NCBI GenBank assembly: GCA_016872645.1
Contig: VGZH01000041.1
Span: 1-49,577 of the forward strand
Source: Planctomycetota bacterium
GTDB lineage: Bacteria > Planctomycetota > Planctomycetia > Planctomycetales > Planctomycetaceae
DNA length: 49,577 nt
Reading direction: 5' to 3'
Of this stretch, positions 17,183 through 26,301 are shown in pieces; the stretch's first letter is position 1, and each line of letters opens with the position of its first letter. Made by a program: the position numbers and the translations under genes. The notes beneath the pieces are model-generated. The model worked only from the letters and a program-made list of their open reading frames with translations, ran no database searches and was not told where the DNA came from.

Positions 17183-17884
17183 ATGGGACAAAAAGTTCGA
17201 CCAACTGGATTCCGTCTCGGCATCACCGAAAGTTGGAAGAGTAAGTGGTATGCATCAAAGAAGGAGTTCAGCACGCTGCTGGGAGAAGATCTGCGGCTGC
17301 GGAAATACATCCTAAATAAATATCAGTACTCGGGAATTCCGCGGATCGAAATTGAGAGAACTCGCGATCAGGTGATCGTACATCTGCATACAGCACGCCC
17401 CGGAATTATCATTGGCCGCAAAGGCCAGGAAGTTGACAAGCTGAAGGCGGAGCTTGAGGAATTCACCGGTCGACGCATGGACTTGAAGATTGTCGAAGTC
17501 GCGCAGCCGGCTCGTAATGCGACCCTGATTGCCGAGGAAATTGCCCAGCAATTGCTAAAGCGGACGAGTTTTCGAAGGGCGATGAAAAAATCAATGGATA
17601 CGGTGATGGAATCGGGGGCCTTGGGTGTGAAAGTGCAGTTGTCGGGTCGGTTGGGTGGGGCGGAGATGTCCCGCACTGAAAAGGCGATTCGCGGTTCTAT
17701 CCCGCTTTCCACGATTTTGAGAAATATTGATTACGGTTTCGCGGTTGCTAAGACGGCGCAGGGGACGATTGGTTGCAAGGTTTGGATCGATAATGGACCG
17801 TTTGTAGACGGAGTGAGTACACATGGCGTTAATGCCGAAGCGGGTCAAGCACCGCAAAAGCCAAAGAGGTCGCATAAGAGGTAA
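17183..17884 (+). CDS. rpsC: 30S ribosomal protein S3
   Basis: The 233-residue protein opens MGQKVRPTGFRLGITESWKS, contains the KH RNA-binding loop RPGIIIGRKGQEVDKLKAE, and has the C-terminal domain (GRLGGAEMSRTEKAIRGSIP, IDYGFAVAKTAQGTIG). It lines the mRNA entry tunnel. Its last 62 bases overlap the start of rplP in another frame. The tail after the conserved domain (VNAEAGQAPQKPKRSHKR) is encoded inside the overlap. Confidence 0.98.
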   Translation: MGQKVRPTGFRLGITESWKSKWYASKKEFSTLLGEDLRLRKYILNKYQYSGIPRIEIERTRDQVIVHLHTARPGIIIGRKGQEVDKLKAELEEFTGRRMDLKIVEVAQPARNATLIAEEIAQQLLKRTSFRRAMKKSMDTVMESGALGVKVQLSGRLGGAEMSRTEKAIRGSIPLSTILRNIDYGFAVAKTAQGTIGCKVWIDNGPFVDGVSTHGVNAEAGQAPQKPKRSHKR

Positions 17885-18239
17885 CGCAAGTCGCGGTGCG
17901 AAAGTCGCATTTGGTGATTGGGGTCTACAGTCTTTGGACGCAGGCCACATTGCTGCGACGACCATCGAAGCTTGTCGAATCGCTGCGAACCAATACATTC
18001 GCGGCGAGGGAAAATTGTACATTCGTATTTTCCCAAATAAATCCGTGACGGCGCGGCCGCTGGAAACTCGCATGGGAAAAGGGAAGGGTGAGCCGGATCA
18101 CTGGGTGGCGGTCATCAAGCCTGGTGCAATATTGTTTGAATTGGCAGGTGTGTCGCATGTTGCCGCTCGCGATTGTTTCGCGCGCGTGGCGCACAAGCTG
18201 CCGCTGCGTGTTTCGTTGGTGGCGCGGCATGCGAGATAA
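17823..18239 (+). CDS. rplP: 50S ribosomal protein L16
   Basis: The 138-residue protein is L16: MPKRVKHRKSQRGRIRGNAS, FGDWGLQSLDAGHIAATTIE, and FPNKSVTARPLETRMGKGKG, the conserved loop near the A-site tRNA. The start at 17823 puts GGAG nine bases upstream. The ATG three codons later gives the usual MPKR start but a poor RBS distance. Either way the gene begins inside rpsC, so translation of the two is probably coupled. Confidence 0.97.
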   Translation: MALMPKRVKHRKSQRGRIRGNASRGAKVAFGDWGLQSLDAGHIAATTIEACRIAANQYIRGEGKLYIRIFPNKSVTARPLETRMGKGKGEPDHWVAVIKPGAILFELAGVSHVAARDCFARVAHKLPLRVSLVARHAR

Positions 18240-18293
18240 GCGGGTGCCAGGCTTCCACAAGAGAATTGGGTTTTAGTCGTAAATAGGTTGGAA

Positions 18294-18476
18294 ATGATGC
18301 GAGCGAAAGAACTGAGAACTCAAACAGCAGAGCAATTGCAGCAGACTGAGGTCACGCTGAAGTTGGAGTTGTTGCATCATGTCGCCAGCGTTGCTGCGAA
18401 CGCTTCGGAGGCAAAACGTCGCCGTGAAATTCGGAAGGATTTGGCTCGCACATTGACTATCTTAAATCAAAAGTAG
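18294..18476 (+). CDS. rpmC: 50S ribosomal protein L29
   Basis: The 60-residue protein is a two-helix L29: MRAKELRTQTAEQLQQTEVT, KLELLHHVASVAANASEAKR and EIRKDLARTLTILNQK. It sits near the tunnel exit beside L23. AGGTTGG precedes two adjacent ATG codons (18294 and 18297); the first is used here. Confidence 0.93.
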   Translation: MMRAKELRTQTAEQLQQTEVTLKLELLHHVASVAANASEAKRRREIRKDLARTLTILNQK

Positions 18477-18495
18477 GCGGGAAGGGCAGACAGCG

Positions 18496-18744
18496 ATGAA
18501 GCGGCGAGTCACCGGACGTGTTACCTCGGACAAGATGCAGAAGACGATTCGTGTGTCGATTCCTCGACGCGTGAAGGACGAAGTTACTGGGAAGTTTATC
18601 AGCCGCGAAACGGTCTGTTTGGCTCACGATGAGAATGAAGAAGCGAATCTCTCGGACATCGTTGAATTAGTCGAGTCTCGCCCGTTGTCGAGACGGAAGC
18701 GTTGGGAGTTGGTTCGTGTCGTTTCTCGCGGGGCAAAAAAGTAA
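18496..18744 (+). CDS. rpsQ: 30S ribosomal protein S17
   Basis: The 82-residue protein is an OB-fold S17: KRRVTGRVTSDKMQKTIRVS, then CLAHDENEEANLSDIVELVE, SRPLSRRKRWELVRVV. It binds 16S rRNA helices 7 and 11 early in assembly. It follows rpmC by 19 bases. Confidence 0.97.
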   Translation: MKRRVTGRVTSDKMQKTIRVSIPRRVKDEVTGKFISRETVCLAHDENEEANLSDIVELVESRPLSRRKRWELVRVVSRGAKK

Positions 18745-18791
18745 GTCGCGAGAGTTCAGATAACAATCAGTGAATTTGAAATGAGTCACTT

Positions 18792-19160
18792 ATGATTCAG
18801 ATGCAGACTGTTCTTGACATTGCTGATAATACCGGCGCCAAGACGGTGCGGACGATCAAAGTGCTTGGCGGGACACACCGACGCACTGCGGGAATCGGCG
18901 ATGTCGTCGTGGCCAGTATCCAAAAGGCGCTTCCGGGGGGAGCGGTCAAATCAGGGCAGGTTGTAAAGGCGGTCATTGTTCGCACGAAAAAGAAAGTGCG
19001 CCGCGATGATGGTGGTTATGTAAGTTTTGATACGAACGCAGCGGTGCTGGTCGACGCTGACAACAATCCGCGTGGAACGCGTATTTTCGGCGCGGTAGCT
19101 CGCGAGTTGCGTGACAAGAAATTCATGAAGATCGTTAGTCTGGCTGTGGAAGTGGTGTAG
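18792..19160 (+). CDS. rplN: 50S ribosomal protein L14
   Basis: The 122-residue protein is L14: [17 protein letters not shown], then [40 protein letters not shown] and [20 protein letters not shown]. It contacts 16S rRNA in bridge B8 and is the RsfS docking site. It ends two bases before rplX, so translation is likely coupled. Confidence 0.98.
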   Translation: MIQMQTVLDIADNTGAKTVRTIKVLGGTHRRTAGIGDVVVASIQKALPGGAVKSGQVVKAVIVRTKKKVRRDDGGYVSFDTNAAVLVDADNNPRGTRIFGAVARELRDKKFMKIVSLAVEVV

Positions 19161-19162
19161 TC

Positions 19163-19474
19163 ATGAAATTGCGCCGAGAAGATATGGTGGTGGTTTTGAG
19201 CGGCAACTTCCGTGGTCAGGGCCCCTCGAAGATTGTGTCGATCGACCGTAATTCCAAGCGAGCGATCGTTGAAGGGATCAACAGTGCCCTCAAACATGTG
19301 AAGCGAGGACACCCGAAAAGTCCCCAAGGTGGCCGTGTTTCGATTCCCGTTGCGATAGATGTGTCGAACCTCGCGTTGCATTGTCCCAGTTGTAATCGGG
19401 GCGTGCGGGTGAAGAGCCAGGTGGTTGATGGTGTGAAGCGACGCCTGTGTACCAACTGCCAGAAAGTCCTCTAA
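19163..19474 (+). CDS. rplX: 50S ribosomal protein L24
   Basis: The 103-residue protein starts with a KOW-type segment (KLRREDMVVVLSGNFRGQGP, SKIVSIDRNSKRAIVEGIN) and ends with a small ribbon holding two CxxC pairs, CPSC and CTNC, that could bind zinc. L24 starts 50S assembly at the 5' end of 23S rRNA. It is only two bases from rplN. Confidence 0.96.
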   Translation: MKLRREDMVVVLSGNFRGQGPSKIVSIDRNSKRAIVEGINSALKHVKRGHPKSPQGGRVSIPVAIDVSNLALHCPSCNRGVRVKSQVVDGVKRRLCTNCQKVL

Positions 19475-19493
19475 GTTGATGCGGTAAGTCCTC

Positions 19494-20036
19494 ATGGCCA
19501 GATTACGAAAAGTTTACAACGAAACGCTGATTCCGAAGCTTTCCGAAAAGCTCGGGATCAAGAACCGTCATGCAGTGCCTCGATTGCAAAAAATCGTTGT
19601 TAGCATGGGTGTTGGTAAAGCAACCCAGGATCGCAAGCGGCTTGAAGAAGCTGTGTCGCACCTAGGAATGATTACAGGTCAAAAGCCGAGTATTCGAAAG
19701 TCGCGCATTGCTGTGTCTGCGTTCCGGCTTCGCGAGAACTTGGAAATTGGCTGTGCCGTCACGATGCGCGGTGATCGGATGTACGAGTTCCTCGATCGAT
19801 TTATCCAGTTAGCTTTGCCGCGGGTGCGCGACTTTCGAGGGCTGAATCCGAAGTCGTTCGACGGTCACGGTAATTATTCGACAGGGTTGACAGAGCAAAT
19901 GGTTTTTCCGGAAATCCCGGCGGATAAAGTGGCCTTCACGCAGGGGATGAATATCACTTTTGTGACGACCGCTCGAACAGACGATCAAGGTAGAGCGTTA
20001 CTATCCGAACTGGGGATTCCGTTCAGCGGCAAATAA
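19494..20036 (+). CDS. rplE: 50S ribosomal protein L5
   Basis: The 180-residue protein is L5: NRHAVPRLQKIVVSMGVGKA, GQKPSIRKSRIAVSAFRLRE, MYEFLDRFIQLALPRVRDFR and the end FTQGMNITFVTTARTDDQGR. It binds 5S rRNA in the central protuberance and touches S13. Confidence 0.98.
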   Translation: MARLRKVYNETLIPKLSEKLGIKNRHAVPRLQKIVVSMGVGKATQDRKRLEEAVSHLGMITGQKPSIRKSRIAVSAFRLRENLEIGCAVTMRGDRMYEFLDRFIQLALPRVRDFRGLNPKSFDGHGNYSTGLTEQMVFPEIPADKVAFTQGMNITFVTTARTDDQGRALLSELGIPFSGK

Positions 20037-20059
20037 TCAGCTTTCAGGGTCGGTGATTT

Positions 20060-20245
20060 ATGGCAACCAAAGCACATATTGCGAAAGCAAAACGAACTCC
20101 GAAATTCAGCTCACGGCGCGAGAGTCGATGCCAGATGTGCGGTCGTCAACGTGCTGTGTATAAGAAGTTTAAGCTTTGCCGAATTTGTTTTCGCGATTTG
20201 GCGCTGGACGGCATGATTCCCGGTGTAAAAAAGGCGAGTTGGTAG
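20060..20245 (+). CDS. rpsN: 30S ribosomal protein S14, zinc type
   Basis: The 61-residue protein is the short zinc-binding form (type Z) of S14: [24 protein letters not shown] holds two CxxC pairs (given here in two parts, CQMC and CRIC), and it ends [11 protein letters not shown]. It sits in the 30S head. No cysteine-free S14 paralogue is in the window, so zinc-limited replacement cannot be judged. Confidence 0.97.
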   Translation: MATKAHIAKAKRTPKFSSRRESRCQMCGRQRAVYKKFKLCRICFRDLALDGMIPGVKKASW

Positions 20246-20260
20246 GTAGGCGAATCCATT

Positions 20261-20662
20261 ATGATGACTGATCCAATTGGTGATTTGGCGACTCGAATCC
20301 GCAACGGCCTGCAAGTTGAGGCGACGCATGTGGATGTTCCGATCTCAAAATTCAAAGTGGAAATTGCGGCTGCTCTCCAGCGTGAAGGTTTTATTTGGGA
20401 TTTTGAGTCGCACGCCAACGAGGGTGCTCCCGGTGGCACTTTGCGGATCAACCTGAAGTACGGTCCGAGTGGCGAGCGGGTGGTTCGGAGCATTAAACGC
20501 GTCAGTAAGCCAGGTCGGCGGATTTATTTTGGCAGTGAGAATATGCCGAAGGTGCTTGGAGGAATGGGTATTCTCGTCCTTTCGACGAATCAAGGTGTGC
20601 TTAGCAATCGTGAAGCGAAGGAAAAAGGAATCGGGGGCGAGGCGCTGCTGGAGATTTGGTAG
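20261..20662 (+). CDS. rpsH: 30S ribosomal protein S8
   Basis: The 133-residue protein is S8: MTDPIGDLATRIRNGLQVEA, an alpha/beta core, and the C-terminal RNA-binding part GGMGILVLSTNQGVLSNREA, ending GGEALLEIW. In E. coli S8 represses the spc operon by binding its mRNA near rplE; nothing in the sequence shows whether that holds here. Two adjacent ATG codons are possible starts. It is followed by an unusual 91-base gap. Confidence 0.97.
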   Translation: MMTDPIGDLATRIRNGLQVEATHVDVPISKFKVEIAAALQREGFIWDFESHANEGAPGGTLRINLKYGPSGERVVRSIKRVSKPGRRIYFGSENMPKVLGGMGILVLSTNQGVLSNREAKEKGIGGEALLEIW

Positions 20663-20672
20663 CAAATTCAGG

Positions 20673-20727
20673 GGACAGGTCTTCAGCCTGTCAAAAAATG
20701 GCAGGTTGATTAGTTGATTACCTGTCC
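20673..20727. repeat. Inverted-repeat element between rpsH and rplF
   Basis: GGACAGGT at 20673-20680 is the reverse complement of ACCTGTCC at 20720-20727. Inside it GACAGG (20674-20679) also pairs with CCTGTC (20687-20692), followed by six A residues. The element fills the only large spacer (91 bases) of the spc part of the cluster. It may be an interspersed repeat, or a partial attenuator or processing site; the function is unknown. Confidence 0.6.
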
Positions 20728-20753
20728 AACAAAAAACTAGTGCGGGCGGCGAA

Positions 20754-21302
20754 ATGTCACGAGTTGGAAAAATGCCTGTAGTTATTCCGAACGGCGTCAC
20801 GGTAGATGTGACAGCGGGTCAGGTCTGCGCCAGTGGTCCGAAGGGCAAACTTTCGGTGCCGTTGCATCCCGTGGTGAGTGTCGCCAAGGAAGGAACATTG
20901 CTGAATGTTTCAGTGAGTGGTACCGGTCGAAGCGAGCGAGCGCTACACGGTCTATATCGGGCGCTCCTGAACAACGCGGTCACTGGAGTGCATTCTGGTT
21001 TCGAAAAGCGGTTGGAACTCAACGGCGTCGGATATCAGGTGCAGCTGAAGGGAAAGAAGCTGGAACTGTCGGTTGGCTATTCAAAGCCTGTCATATTTGA
21101 CGTGCCGTCCAATATCACAGTTTCGCTTCCGGATAATACGCACCTGGTGGTTTCCGGGGTTGATAAGCAAGCGGTCGGCCAATTCGCGGCTCAGGTACGT
21201 GCGTCGCGTGTACCCGATCCGTACAAGGCCAAAGGGGTCAAGTATGCTGGCGAGTTCATTCGCCGTAAGGCTGGTAAGGCGTTTGGCGCGGGAGCCAAGT
21301 AA
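20754..21302 (+). CDS. rplF: 50S ribosomal protein L6
   Basis: The 182-residue protein is L6 with its two related domains: MSRVGKMPVVIPNGVTVDVT at the start, LLNNAVTGVHSGFEKRLELN at the junction and GQFAAQVRASRVPDPYKAKG near the end, followed by the basic VKYAGEFIRRKAGKAFGAG tail. It binds next to the sarcin-ricin loop. Confidence 0.98.
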   Translation: MSRVGKMPVVIPNGVTVDVTAGQVCASGPKGKLSVPLHPVVSVAKEGTLLNVSVSGTGRSERALHGLYRALLNNAVTGVHSGFEKRLELNGVGYQVQLKGKKLELSVGYSKPVIFDVPSNITVSLPDNTHLVVSGVDKQAVGQFAAQVRASRVPDPYKAKGVKYAGEFIRRKAGKAFGAGAK

Positions 21303-21360
21303 CTTTTGACAATTACAGGTGTGGTGTCGCATCGACGCCCGATTGCAACGAAGTGCGGAT

Positions 21361-21732
21361 ATGTCGATTACAAAATCTCTTCATCGTCGCCGACAACGTC
21401 GAACTTGGCGAGTGCGCAACCAGGTACGCCGCTCTGCGAGTGGGCGTTTGCGTCTGTCGGTGTTCCGCAGCAATAAGCACATCTCCGCGCAAGTCATCGA
21501 CGATGCGTCCGGTAAGACGGTCGCAGCCGCCAGTAGTGCCGAAAAAGTTTTGCGTGGCCAGTTGAAAAATGGCGGGAATGTTTTGGCTGCGACTGTCGTT
21601 GGCAAGGCGCTTGGCGAACGTTGTGTGCAAAAGGGGATCACGAACGTCGTTTTCGATCGCGGGCAATACAAATATCATGGGCGTGTCGCAGCGTTGGCCG
21701 ACGGTGCCCGTGACGCAGGTTTGGAGTTTTAG
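21361..21732 (+). CDS. rplR: 50S ribosomal protein L18
   Basis: The 123-residue protein is L18: an Arg-rich N-terminus ([20 protein letters not shown]), then [20 protein letters not shown], and the end [20 protein letters not shown]. It anchors 5S rRNA with L5. The ATG at 21361 gives the family length; an in-frame start 14 codons earlier adds non-conserved residues. Confidence 0.97.
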   Translation: MSITKSLHRRRQRRTWRVRNQVRRSASGRLRLSVFRSNKHISAQVIDDASGKTVAAASSAEKVLRGQLKNGGNVLAATVVGKALGERCVQKGITNVVFDRGQYKYHGRVAALADGARDAGLEF

Positions 21733-21755
21733 TCGAGTGAATCGCGAGGGGAACT

Positions 21756-22256
21756 GTGGCAGAAAAACGATCCGACAACCGGTCAGAAAATCGATCCGAT
21801 AGTGTTGAACACACATTGCAGATTCGGCGTTGTGCCTGTGTGGTCAAAGGTGGGCGCCGTTTCAGCTTCGCGGGCTTAGTCGTGGTCGGAGACGGTCGCG
21901 GCACAGTTGGCTGGGGCTATGGCAAAGGGCCGGAAGTTCCGATCGCTGTTGAAAAGGCAACTCGTGCGGCCGAACGCACGCGCATTAAGGTCCAAGTCGT
22001 CCATCAAACGGTTCCACATCGAGTTGAGGGGCGTTTTGGAGCATCTCGCATCGTGTTGATTCCAGCCAGTCCTGGAACGGGCGTGATCGCCGGTGGTTCA
22101 GTTCGCTCGATTATGGATGCAGTCGGGATCACTGACGTATTGACCAAGAGTTTTGGTTCGAATTGCCCGTTGACGTTGGTGAAGGCTGTTTTCGAAGCGC
22201 TCAAGTCTTTACGCACACGGGATGAAGTGGCTCGATTGCGCGGCGTGCAGTTGTAG
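21756..22256 (+). CDS. rpsE: 30S ribosomal protein S5
   Basis: The 166-residue protein is S5: a double-stranded RNA-binding domain (VVKGGRRFSFAGLVVVGDGR, GTVGWGYGKGPEVPIAVEKA) and a C-terminal domain with GTGVIAGGSVRSIMDAVGIT. The start is GTG 21756 after GCGAGGGGA. S5 lies on the decoding side and influences fidelity. In many bacteria the next gene is rpmD (L30); here rplO follows after 27 bases. Confidence 0.97.
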   Translation: MAEKRSDNRSENRSDSVEHTLQIRRCACVVKGGRRFSFAGLVVVGDGRGTVGWGYGKGPEVPIAVEKATRAAERTRIKVQVVHQTVPHRVEGRFGASRIVLIPASPGTGVIAGGSVRSIMDAVGITDVLTKSFGSNCPLTLVKAVFEALKSLRTRDEVARLRGVQL

Positions 22257-22283
22257 AAGCATCTGTTTCGGGAAGTAATTGAA

Positions 22284-22736
22284 ATGCACATTTTCGAAGT
22301 CACTGCAGCGGCTGGCCCTCAAGGTCCCAATCGTAAGCGCATCGGTCGTGGCATCGGCAGTCACGGGAAGACCTCTGGTCGAGGGCACAAAGGCGAAAGC
22401 TCCCGATCGGGAGCGAAAGGCTATCTAGTCAAAGAAGGTGGTCAGATGCCGATGTTTCGCAAGGTCGCGAAACGTGGGTTCTCGGCTGGTGACTATTCCG
22501 CACAGAAGAAGGTCGCAATCGTAAACATTGGGGCGTTCGCAAAATTGAATGCCGGCGTTGCGATAGTAAATTTAGACACACTGATTTCAGCTGGACTCAT
22601 TCCACGACGGAGTCAGATTGTGCGAGTGCTTGGTGGAGGTGAGTTGACGCGGGCATTGACGGTAGAAGCGAGTCATGTCACCCGGAGTGCGGCTCAGAAA
22701 ATTGAAGCAGCTGGCGGTAAGGTGGTGCTGGGCTGA
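22284..22736 (+). CDS. rplO: 50S ribosomal protein L15
   Basis: The 150-residue protein is L15: the Gly/Arg/Lys-rich extended N-terminus (NRKRIGRGIGSHGKTSGRGH, KGESSRSGAKGYLVKEGGQM) and a C-terminal domain ending VTRSAAQKIEAAGGKVVLG. It is a late assembly protein of the 50S. It is spaced 45 bases from secY. Confidence 0.97.
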   Translation: MHIFEVTAAAGPQGPNRKRIGRGIGSHGKTSGRGHKGESSRSGAKGYLVKEGGQMPMFRKVAKRGFSAGDYSAQKKVAIVNIGAFAKLNAGVAIVNLDTLISAGLIPRRSQIVRVLGGGELTRALTVEASHVTRSAAQKIEAAGGKVVLG

Positions 22737-22781
22737 TTGTTGTCCAGGTAGGCAACGCACGGAGTTCGGCGCGAGGGCTCA

Positions 22782-24140
22782 ATGCCCTCTGAGAGAGTGA
22801 TGATTCAGAAACTCGTAGCGATCCTGTCGATCCCTGATCTTCGTCGTAAGCTACTGCTGACAGTAGTGCTGCTCGCGGTGTATCGGATGGGATTTTGGGT
22901 TCCCCTGCCGATCGTCAATCAGGAACTCGTACAGCAGAACATTGAAAAACTGCAAACGGGCGGCGGAGGTCCCCTCGGCCAAATTCTGCAAACGGCGTCG
23001 TTGTTTTCAGCATCCCAAGTAGGCTACAGCACGATCTTCGGGCTAGGAATTATGCCCTATATTTCCTGCTCGATCTTCTTCCAATTACTGGCAACCGTCT
23101 ATCCTCCCTTGGAACGCCTTCAGAAAGAAGGGGAGTCCGGGCGGCGGAAGATCAATGAACTTACGCGGCAAGTCACAGTGATCGTCAGTTTGTTGCAGAG
23201 TTTCTTTTGGGTGAAGGCGATGTCGGCCGGAAGCGTGACTGGCCAAGGTATGGTGCTGGGCGAGTACGACACGTTCCTCTTTCATCTTGCGACCGCCGTG
23301 ATGATGACGTCGGGGACGATGTTTTTGATGTGGATTGGCGAGCAAATCGACGCCTTCGGGATCGGTAATGGCATCAGTTTGTTGATTATGGCTGGCATCA
23401 TGGCTCAGATGCCGTCTGCGGTTTTTAATCTGGCGAAGCCTGTGCTTGAGCGCGGGATGTCCATTGGATCGGACAATGGGATTGATCGGATCTTACTCCT
23501 CGTCGGCTTGTTTGTGGCGATTGTCTTGGCTGTGGTGTTTGTGACGCAGGCTCAAAGGCGAATTCCGGTGCAAAGTGCGAAACACGTTCGCGGCCGAAGG
23601 ATGTTTGGTGGTTCCGAGCAGTTCCTTCCGCTCAAGCTCAATCAGTCTGGAGTTATGCCGATCATCTTTGCGTCGAGCCTGTTGATGATTCCAAGTTATC
23701 TGCACCATCAATTGTTGGAACGACTCGACATTCCGTACTTCAACCAATTTGTGAGTTTGCCGGCACTTTATTATCTCAGTTACGCGGGACTGATTTTCTT
23801 CTTCTCGTATTTCTGGGCCGCAGTCACTTTCAATCCCAAAGAGATCGCTCAGAATCTGAAGGACTACGGCAGTTTCATTCCGGGATATCGCCCTGGAGAT
23901 CGTACTTCGAAATACTTGGAGCAAGTCATCGTTCGGGTGACATTTGTGGGTGCGGGGTTCTTGAGCCTGTTGGCGATTCTGCCGAGCATTGTGAGTAAGG
24001 TAATCAACGTCGATCCGGTCATTGCGGGTTTCTATGGCGGCACGGGATTGTTGATTGTGGTGTCAGTGTCCATAGATTTGATCTCTCGCATCGATAGCCA
24101 TCTGCTGGTGCGAAATCAGGCCGGTTTGGCTGAGGGCTAG
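22782..24140 (+). CDS. secY: Preprotein translocase subunit SecY
   Basis: The 452-residue membrane protein has ten predicted helices and the SecY landmarks: [20 protein letters not shown] for helix 1, the plug region after it ([20 protein letters not shown]), [20 protein letters not shown] in the first cytosolic loop, and the loop between helices 8 and 9 with [20 protein letters not shown]. It forms the protein-conducting channel with SecE and SecG. GAGGG precedes ATG 22782, and an ATG six codons later after GAGAG is also possible. Neither map nor adk follows, unlike in many bacteria. Confidence 0.98.
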   Translation: MPSERVMIQKLVAILSIPDLRRKLLLTVVLLAVYRMGFWVPLPIVNQELVQQNIEKLQTGGGGPLGQILQTASLFSASQVGYSTIFGLGIMPYISCSIFFQLLATVYPPLERLQKEGESGRRKINELTRQVTVIVSLLQSFFWVKAMSAGSVTGQGMVLGEYDTFLFHLATAVMMTSGTMFLMWIGEQIDAFGIGNGISLLIMAGIMAQMPSAVFNLAKPVLERGMSIGSDNGIDRILLLVGLFVAIVLAVVFVTQAQRRIPVQSAKHVRGRRMFGGSEQFLPLKLNQSGVMPIIFASSLLMIPSYLHHQLLERLDIPYFNQFVSLPALYYLSYAGLIFFFSYFWAAVTFNPKEIAQNLKDYGSFIPGYRPGDRTSKYLEQVIVRVTFVGAGFLSLLAILPSIVSKVINVDPVIAGFYGGTGLLIVVSVSIDLISRIDSHLLVRNQAGLAEG

Positions 24141-24157
24141 GAAGTTTTGAGGTTGTC

Positions 24158-24274
24158 ATGAAGGTCCGGTCGAGTATTCGGCGCATCTGCGAGGGCTGCA
24201 AGATCGTGCGGCGCCGCGGTCGCATGTACGTTGTGTGCAGTCTCGATCCACGTCACAAGCAGCGACAAGGTTAA
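24158..24274 (+). CDS. rpmJ: 50S ribosomal protein L36
   Basis: This 38-residue gene begins [15 protein letters not shown] and ends [14 protein letters not shown]. Cys11, Cys14, Cys27 and His33 form the zinc site of the zinc-type L36. It lies 17 bases after secY and 11 before rpsM, the usual position when infA is absent from between them. Confidence 0.96.
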   Translation: MKVRSSIRRICEGCKIVRRRGRMYVVCSLDPRHKQRQG

Positions 24275-24285
24275 GGGGAGCCGCG

Positions 24286-24672
24286 ATGCCTCGTATTCAA
24301 GGTGTCGATATTCCGAACGACAAGTTCGTCTATATCTCGTTGTCGTACCTCTATGGCGTTGGCCAGAAGGTTGCGCTCCGGTTGTGCCATCAACTTGGCA
24401 TTGATCCACGGATTAAGGCGTCTCAATTGACGGACGACAATATCGCCAAGATCAACGGCTTCCTCGACAAGGAAGTGATGGTTGAAGGCCAATTGCGTCG
24501 TGCAATTCAGCAAGACATTGGTCGGTTGAAAGACATCAAGAGTTATCGCGGGATGCGGCATCGCCGCAACCTGCCAGTGCGAGGGCAACGGACTCGTACA
24601 AATGCGAGAACTCGAAAGGGTGTGAAGAAGACGGTCGCCGGCAAGAAGGGCGTCAAGGACATGAAGCATTAA
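24286..24672 (+). CDS. rpsM: 30S ribosomal protein S13
   Basis: The 128-residue protein is S13: MPRIQGVDIPNDKFVYISLS, LYGVGQKVALRLCHQLGI, then DIKSYRGMRHRRNLPVRGQR, TRTNARTRKGVKKTVAGKKG. Its basic tail reaches the P-site tRNA. ATG 24286 has GGGGAG upstream; an earlier in-frame start would overlap rpmJ. Confidence 0.98.
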   Translation: MPRIQGVDIPNDKFVYISLSYLYGVGQKVALRLCHQLGIDPRIKASQLTDDNIAKINGFLDKEVMVEGQLRRAIQQDIGRLKDIKSYRGMRHRRNLPVRGQRTRTNARTRKGVKKTVAGKKGVKDMKH

Positions 24673-24759
24673 TCCCAGTTGAGGACTTTGGATAGATTTC
24701 TGTGAAACGATCATGTACGGGTGGTGAAATTCCAACGAGCGTTGCAGAGAGGCGGAATA

Positions 24760-25137
24760 GTGACAGCAGGTAAAAAAAAGGTGCGGCGGCACGTCAACAA
24801 GGCGATCGCGTTCATCAAGGCGACCTTCAATAATACGATCGTGACAGTCACCGATCCCGCGGGCGATGTTTTGTGTTGGGCAACGGCCGGTACGGCTGGA
24901 TTTAAGGGCAGCCGTAAGAGCACTCCGTTTGCCGCCCAACGAGCGGCGGAAATTTGTGCAGAACGTGCCGCGAAATTCGGAGTCCGTGAAATGGAAGTGC
25001 GTGTTAATGGCCCCGGATCCGGTCGTGAAAGCGCAATTACAGGTCTGCAGAGTTCTGGCATCGTAGTTCGTTCGATTGAGGATATCACTCCGTTGCCTCA
25101 CAACGGTTGTCGCCCGCCGAAAAAGCGTCGCGTGTAG
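24760..25137 (+). CDS. rpsK: 30S ribosomal protein S11
   Basis: The 125-residue protein is S11: [40 protein letters not shown], the motif [18 protein letters not shown], and [18 protein letters not shown] at the end. It shapes the Shine-Dalgarno cleft on the platform. GTG 24760 is chosen because GAGAGG lies at 24747-24752; an in-frame GTG at 24721 would add 13 residues not found in the family. rpsD would be expected next but is absent. Confidence 0.96.
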   Translation: MTAGKKKVRRHVNKAIAFIKATFNNTIVTVTDPAGDVLCWATAGTAGFKGSRKSTPFAAQRAAEICAERAAKFGVREMEVRVNGPGSGRESAITGLQSSGIVVRSIEDITPLPHNGCRPPKKRRV

Positions 25138-25210
25138 TAGTTCTAAAGTTTGGATGGGTTGGGCAGAGACCCGGTTGAGATTGAGAAGTGCATTAATTTG
25201 GAGGTTGGCA

Positions 25211-26227
25211 ATGCGAATTCGTTGGCGAGGTCTGGAACTTCCGAGCAAGGTGCAATTGGTCCCGACGACGGCCACTCCGATGTATGGCATGTTTGTTGCC
25301 GAACCGTTTGAACGCGGTTTTGGAGCAACAATCGGTAACAGCCTGCGGCGGATCATGTTGACCAGTTTGGAAGGTAGTTCGATTACGAAGGTACGCATCC
25401 AAGGGGTGCAGCATGAGTTTATGACAGTTCCCGGAGTGGTTGAAGATGTCACCGACATTTGCCTGAACATCAAATCGGTCGTCGTAAAAAACCACAGTTC
25501 AACGCAGAAGACGTTGCGAATCGAGCGGCATCAACGCGGTGTCGTTACTGCCGGTGACATTATTTGCAGCGACCAGGTTGAAGTGCTCAACAAGAATTTG
25601 ATCATTGCCACGATGACTGACGATGTGCCGTTCAACATGGAACTGACCGTTGAGAATGGCCGCAGCTACATTCCAGCATCCGAGTATCATGCTTCGCATG
25701 ACGAGGAACCGGGGCTTCTGTTGCTCGATGCGATTTTCTCGCCCGTCGTTCGCGTGCGGTACAAGATCGAAGATTGCCGAGTTGGTCAGCGAACGAATTA
25801 TGACAAGCTGAACTTAGAGGTCTGGACAAACGGGACGATTACCCCGGAAATGGCTGTTGTGGAGGCAGCGAAAATTCTTCGCAAGCACCTTACTCCGTTC
25901 GTTTCGTTTCGTGAGGCCGGTGCTGAAATCAGTCCCGAAGGAGGACTGCGCGGGATGTTGGATTCGACCGGGTACTCACCAGTCGACTTGGAGTTGGAGG
26001 AGAAGCTCAATCAAAGTTTGGCGGAGTTGAACTTGTCGGTGCGTGCGACGAACTGCTTGGAGTCGGAAGGGATCAACACAATTCGCGACTTGGTCACTCG
26101 CAGTGAGGATCAGTTGTTGCAAGTGCGGAACTTCGGCGAGACCACGCTGGTTGAGGTTCGAGAGCGTCTGAGTGTGATTGGTCTCCGATTGGGAATGAAA
26201 GTGTCCCGATCGCTTGCCGCGAGGTAG
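25211..26227 (+). CDS. rpoA: RNA polymerase alpha subunit
   Basis: The 338-residue protein has the N-terminal assembly domain ([20 protein letters not shown], then [19 protein letters not shown]) and the C-terminal DNA-binding domain joined by a linker near 235-265. The alpha-CTD has [20 protein letters not shown], which keeps the Arg and Asn equal to E. coli R265 and N268 that contact UP elements. It ends [20 protein letters not shown] 25211 gives the family length; a longer in-frame reading back to 25076 overlaps rpsK and is rejected. Confidence 0.98.
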   Translation: MRIRWRGLELPSKVQLVPTTATPMYGMFVAEPFERGFGATIGNSLRRIMLTSLEGSSITKVRIQGVQHEFMTVPGVVEDVTDICLNIKSVVVKNHSSTQKTLRIERHQRGVVTAGDIICSDQVEVLNKNLIIATMTDDVPFNMELTVENGRSYIPASEYHASHDEEPGLLLLDAIFSPVVRVRYKIEDCRVGQRTNYDKLNLEVWTNGTITPEMAVVEAAKILRKHLTPFVSFREAGAEISPEGGLRGMLDSTGYSPVDLELEEKLNQSLAELNLSVRATNCLESEGINTIRDLVTRSEDQLLQVRNFGETTLVEVRERLSVIGLRLGMKVSRSLAAR

Positions 26228-26301
26228 CGATCGGTAGGAACAAGCCGGATGAGGAAAGACGTTCGGCATATTGGGACGAAGAAAGATTTGGGTGATCGAT
26301 C

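Noticed and set aside
22257-22283. A hidden rpmD (L30) gene between rpsE and rplO.
   Set aside because: Only 27 bases separate the two genes, so there is no room for the usual 60-residue protein.
24271-25473. A 400-codon minus-strand frame across rpsM, rpsK and rpoA.
   Set aside because: It is antisense to three certain genes, and its translation shows no recognisable domain.
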